Of a stretch of DNA of 64,000 bases, positions 61,878-64,000 are shown piece by piece. Numbering within the stretch: the first letter of the stretch is position 1; the number at the start of each line of letters is the position of its first letter. A program made the position numbers and the translations under genes. The stretch comes from Pyrenophora tritici-repentis. Taxonomy: Eukaryota; Ascomycota; Dothideomycetes; Pleosporales; Pleosporaceae. The stretch covers positions 806,001 through 870,000 of the forward strand of contig NC_089391.1 of the NCBI RefSeq assembly GCF_003171515.1, read 5' to 3'. The notes below the pieces were generated by a model. That model was not told the DNA's origin and did no database searches. It saw only the letters and a program-made list of their open reading frames with translations.

Positions 61878-63087
61878 TAAGACTAGCAGTGCTCGCGGCT
61901 TGATCGCTTTGTTCGCGGACTGCTGGTGGGGGAGGCTGAAGGTTGGCGAAAAGATTAAGTTGATGCAAGCCGCGACTCAGTCAGAGGAGTTAGAGAAAGA
62001 GAAGAACGACGCGATTCAGGCAGATACCGACCGGTAAGATTTCAAAGAGTCATTAAACTGAGTACTGACGTGATTTCGAGTGTTATCGCATGCAATTTAA
62101 TCTTGTAAATAATAGCTTGAAGTAATGACGCCGCTCTACTCAAAGATTTTCGGGCTTGGAGCTTCCGGCATTCTGTTCTGTGTCGAGGCCAATGTAATAG
62201 GCTAGAGCCTGGATGCTATGGTGATCCTCGGTGGAACCTTCGGAGCTTCCTCCGCACTTTAGATGCTTCGAGAAGCTACACGAACAACAAGCCAAACGTA
62301 TATAGATATCGTTGCACCGCAGATAGCTTTCTTCTTAATCGAATACAATCCTGTTACCAGGCACCGGCATACTTTGCACAGCCCCTTACAGCCAATCCGA
62401 TTTTCGACGCTCGAAGCTATAGTAGAACGTGGACATTGAGGGGTTGTTGTCGTAATCTGGTGCTCCTAAACATCCTATGCACCTTTTCGTAGTCGGCCTA
62501 CAGCAACGAACGCAGTCATTAACCACCATAGCCATCTAGGGATCGAATACAGAGTTACGATTGGTAGCTTATTGGTGGATTCGCCTTTTTAGAGGTGCAA
62601 ATTAGCGCACGGTGCAAAGGACAGCAGTAGGTTCGACGATAGTGCGAAAAGGTGTTAAGGTGTTAAAGAAGTGTTGTCTTTATGGTCAATGCTATCTTTA
62701 GTGAAGTTGTCCCTACTACCCCGCAAAGTCACGTGACATCTCGACCGTTCAATCACTCAATGAGTCATAGCTACTACGCTATGCTATTTGGGGCAACTTG
62801 CAAACCTCAAGACTCGCAATCCCCGCACTGGGCTAGATCACTTTCTGTGTAATAGCCATCGAGATCACTGCTACAGCCTATTGACGAATTAGTGTTACAC
62901 ACCTAGGTTATTCGTGCAGAATGATAACGCAAAACAAATTCGTTTCTACGGTCTCAATATGCGGTGTAAAAGTTAGATATCCGTAGCGCTTAGGCAAGAA
63001 CATCACCCGCTGAATGGCGGCTAATATATTATATCACGATCCGGTCAACACAAAGATGTTAATTGGCAAGCCATGCGTGCACTTCTC
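61878..63087. other. No gene recognised
   Basis: About 1.2 kb. A plus-strand ORF ending at 62037 includes GLIALFADCWWGRLKVGEKI and a Glu/Lys-rich end, but has no start or motif that supports a gene. The rest is featureless. Confidence 0.35.
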
Positions 63088-63522
63088 TTATGATGACTTG
63101 GCACCTCGTGCTACTAGCATTTTCACTACTGGCTCGTGGCCTCCAAATGAAGCCGCCTGAAGTGCGTTGCCGTAGTATCCACCCCGCGCGTGGACGTCGG
63201 CCCCCTTGTCCACCAGCAGATTTACTACCTGCCCATGCCCCTTCTCTACCGCCAACAACAGCGGTGCCTGGCGATAATCACTTGTGGCCTAGATGTTGGC
63301 CTTTTCTCTCAGCGGCTTTCGCACCGTCGCCTCTTAGCCATGTCGGGCAGCCCACAACAGCGCTGAGCTTCCAGATTATTGTACATTGTAGCGGTAGAGG
63401 TAGCTATCTAGGAGATAGTAAAGTCGACGGTTGACTTGTGAAATGGCGTTGATATCTCTCTCAGAGTCTAGGCATTCTGATATACTTCGGAGCAACTCAT
63501 TTGGTAGATCAAGCAGTGACAT
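63088..63522 (-). pseudogene. F-box/ankyrin protein relic
   Basis: From ATG 63522 the minus strand reads an F-box (MSLLDLPNELLRSISECLDS, then DINAISQVNRRLYYLL). It continues into ankyrin repeats (SGSSALLWAARHG; APLLLAVEKGHGQVVNLLVD; GNALQAASFGGHEPVVKMLV), ending at TAA 63088. Three internal stops (TAA after NVQ, TAA after ARHG, TAG after KANI) all fit C-to-T changes at Gln-type codons. It is shorter than usual members, so the 3' part is also missing. Confidence 0.8.
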
Positions 63523-64000
63523 TGCTGAAGTAGCACTTGTCTGCGTTACTAAATTCAAGGTAGCAATGAAAACGACCGCCTAGCAGGCATTATAAGCAGG
63601 GGTGAAGCGGGCAAGAGTTCCAATTCAATAGTAGACACGTGTCGTGAAGAAAGCCGAGAAAGAGAGCGTTGAGGACGATGGTAGAGCAAGCAGCGGCAGA
63701 GTGGCTAAGCAACCGGGGTTCAGAAGCAGAATAGAACAACATCGAAGGTGATTTAGCTCTTGGTATCGCTATCGGTAGCAGGGAGAGTGGCTAGAGGGCG
63801 GCGCGACGATTTATCTCTATGGCGTGGCAACTTTCGCGTTAGCTATAGTCGTGCGTTACACGCGTCCTAAAGTTTCACAATAGCTCGCAGTCGTTTGCTG
63901 CCTAGCGGCTATTCTTAGAAGCGACCTGGACGTGGATACTGTTGGTCTCACTCAATCTCCCCTTGATCATCATAACCTCGACCATGGACCCCGCAAGCCA
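63523..64000. other. No feature recognised
   Basis: The right edge of the window. No ORF or repeat could be supported. Confidence 0.3.

Overview
The window is fungal nuclear DNA. Host genes carry 46-58 nt GT-AG introns, and the protein families (AA9 polysaccharide monooxygenase, fungal rhodopsin-like membrane protein, microsomal P450, sesquiterpene synthase) together with Tad-type LINEs, pogo/Fot, hAT and Tc1 transposons fit a filamentous ascomycete, probably a dothideomycete. That placement is inference. No rRNA, tRNA, CRISPR or prokaryotic feature was found.

The layout is a transposon-rich accessory region in which host genes sit as islands. 1-3232: 3' part of a Tad-like LINE. 3353-4178: LTR debris. 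4179-6348: a three-level nest (a 153-bp TG...CA element, in it a second copy, in that a complete pogo/Fot element), every layer with its own target-site duplication (TSD). 6419-11439: a Ty1/Copia element with identical LTRs, a 5-bp TSD and an intact 1536-codon gag-pol. 11657-15608: two host genes, a berberine-bridge-type FAD oxidase and a rhodopsin-like membrane protein. 16259-21360: a hAT copy with premature stops, a tandem duplication and gene or transposon fragments. 22867-27818: AA9 monooxygenase, an eight-exon P450 and a sesquiterpene synthase pseudogene that lost its Asp-rich motif.

28247-49883 is a dense nest. A second Copia carries a hAT (8-bp TSD) in gag and a 153-bp element (5-bp TSD) at the gag-pol junction. 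It abuts a 5'-truncated LINE that carries a Tc1 copy in its 3' UTR. Next is a pogo/Fot element split by a third Copia (identical LTRs, 5-bp TSD) and by an internally deleted LINE with tandem repeats (13-bp TSD). From 49978 to the end, host genes return, mostly damaged: 3'-5' exonuclease pseudogene, intact 2OG-Fe(II) dioxygenase, ankyrin-type fragment, insulysin (M16) remnant split by a solo LTR, a beta-trefoil/fascin-like gene split by a 153-bp element, an intact 3'-5' exonuclease and an F-box/ankyrin relic.

Two activity layers are visible. Older copies (hAT1, hAT2, Tc1, insulysin, F-box/ankyrin, exonuclease relic) carry nonsense codons explained almost entirely by C-to-T or G-to-A changes, as expected from repeat-induced point mutation (RIP). 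The Copia elements and the 153-bp elements look young. Exon boundaries and reconstructions were worked out by eye from splice motifs and reading frame and were not tested against databases or transcripts.
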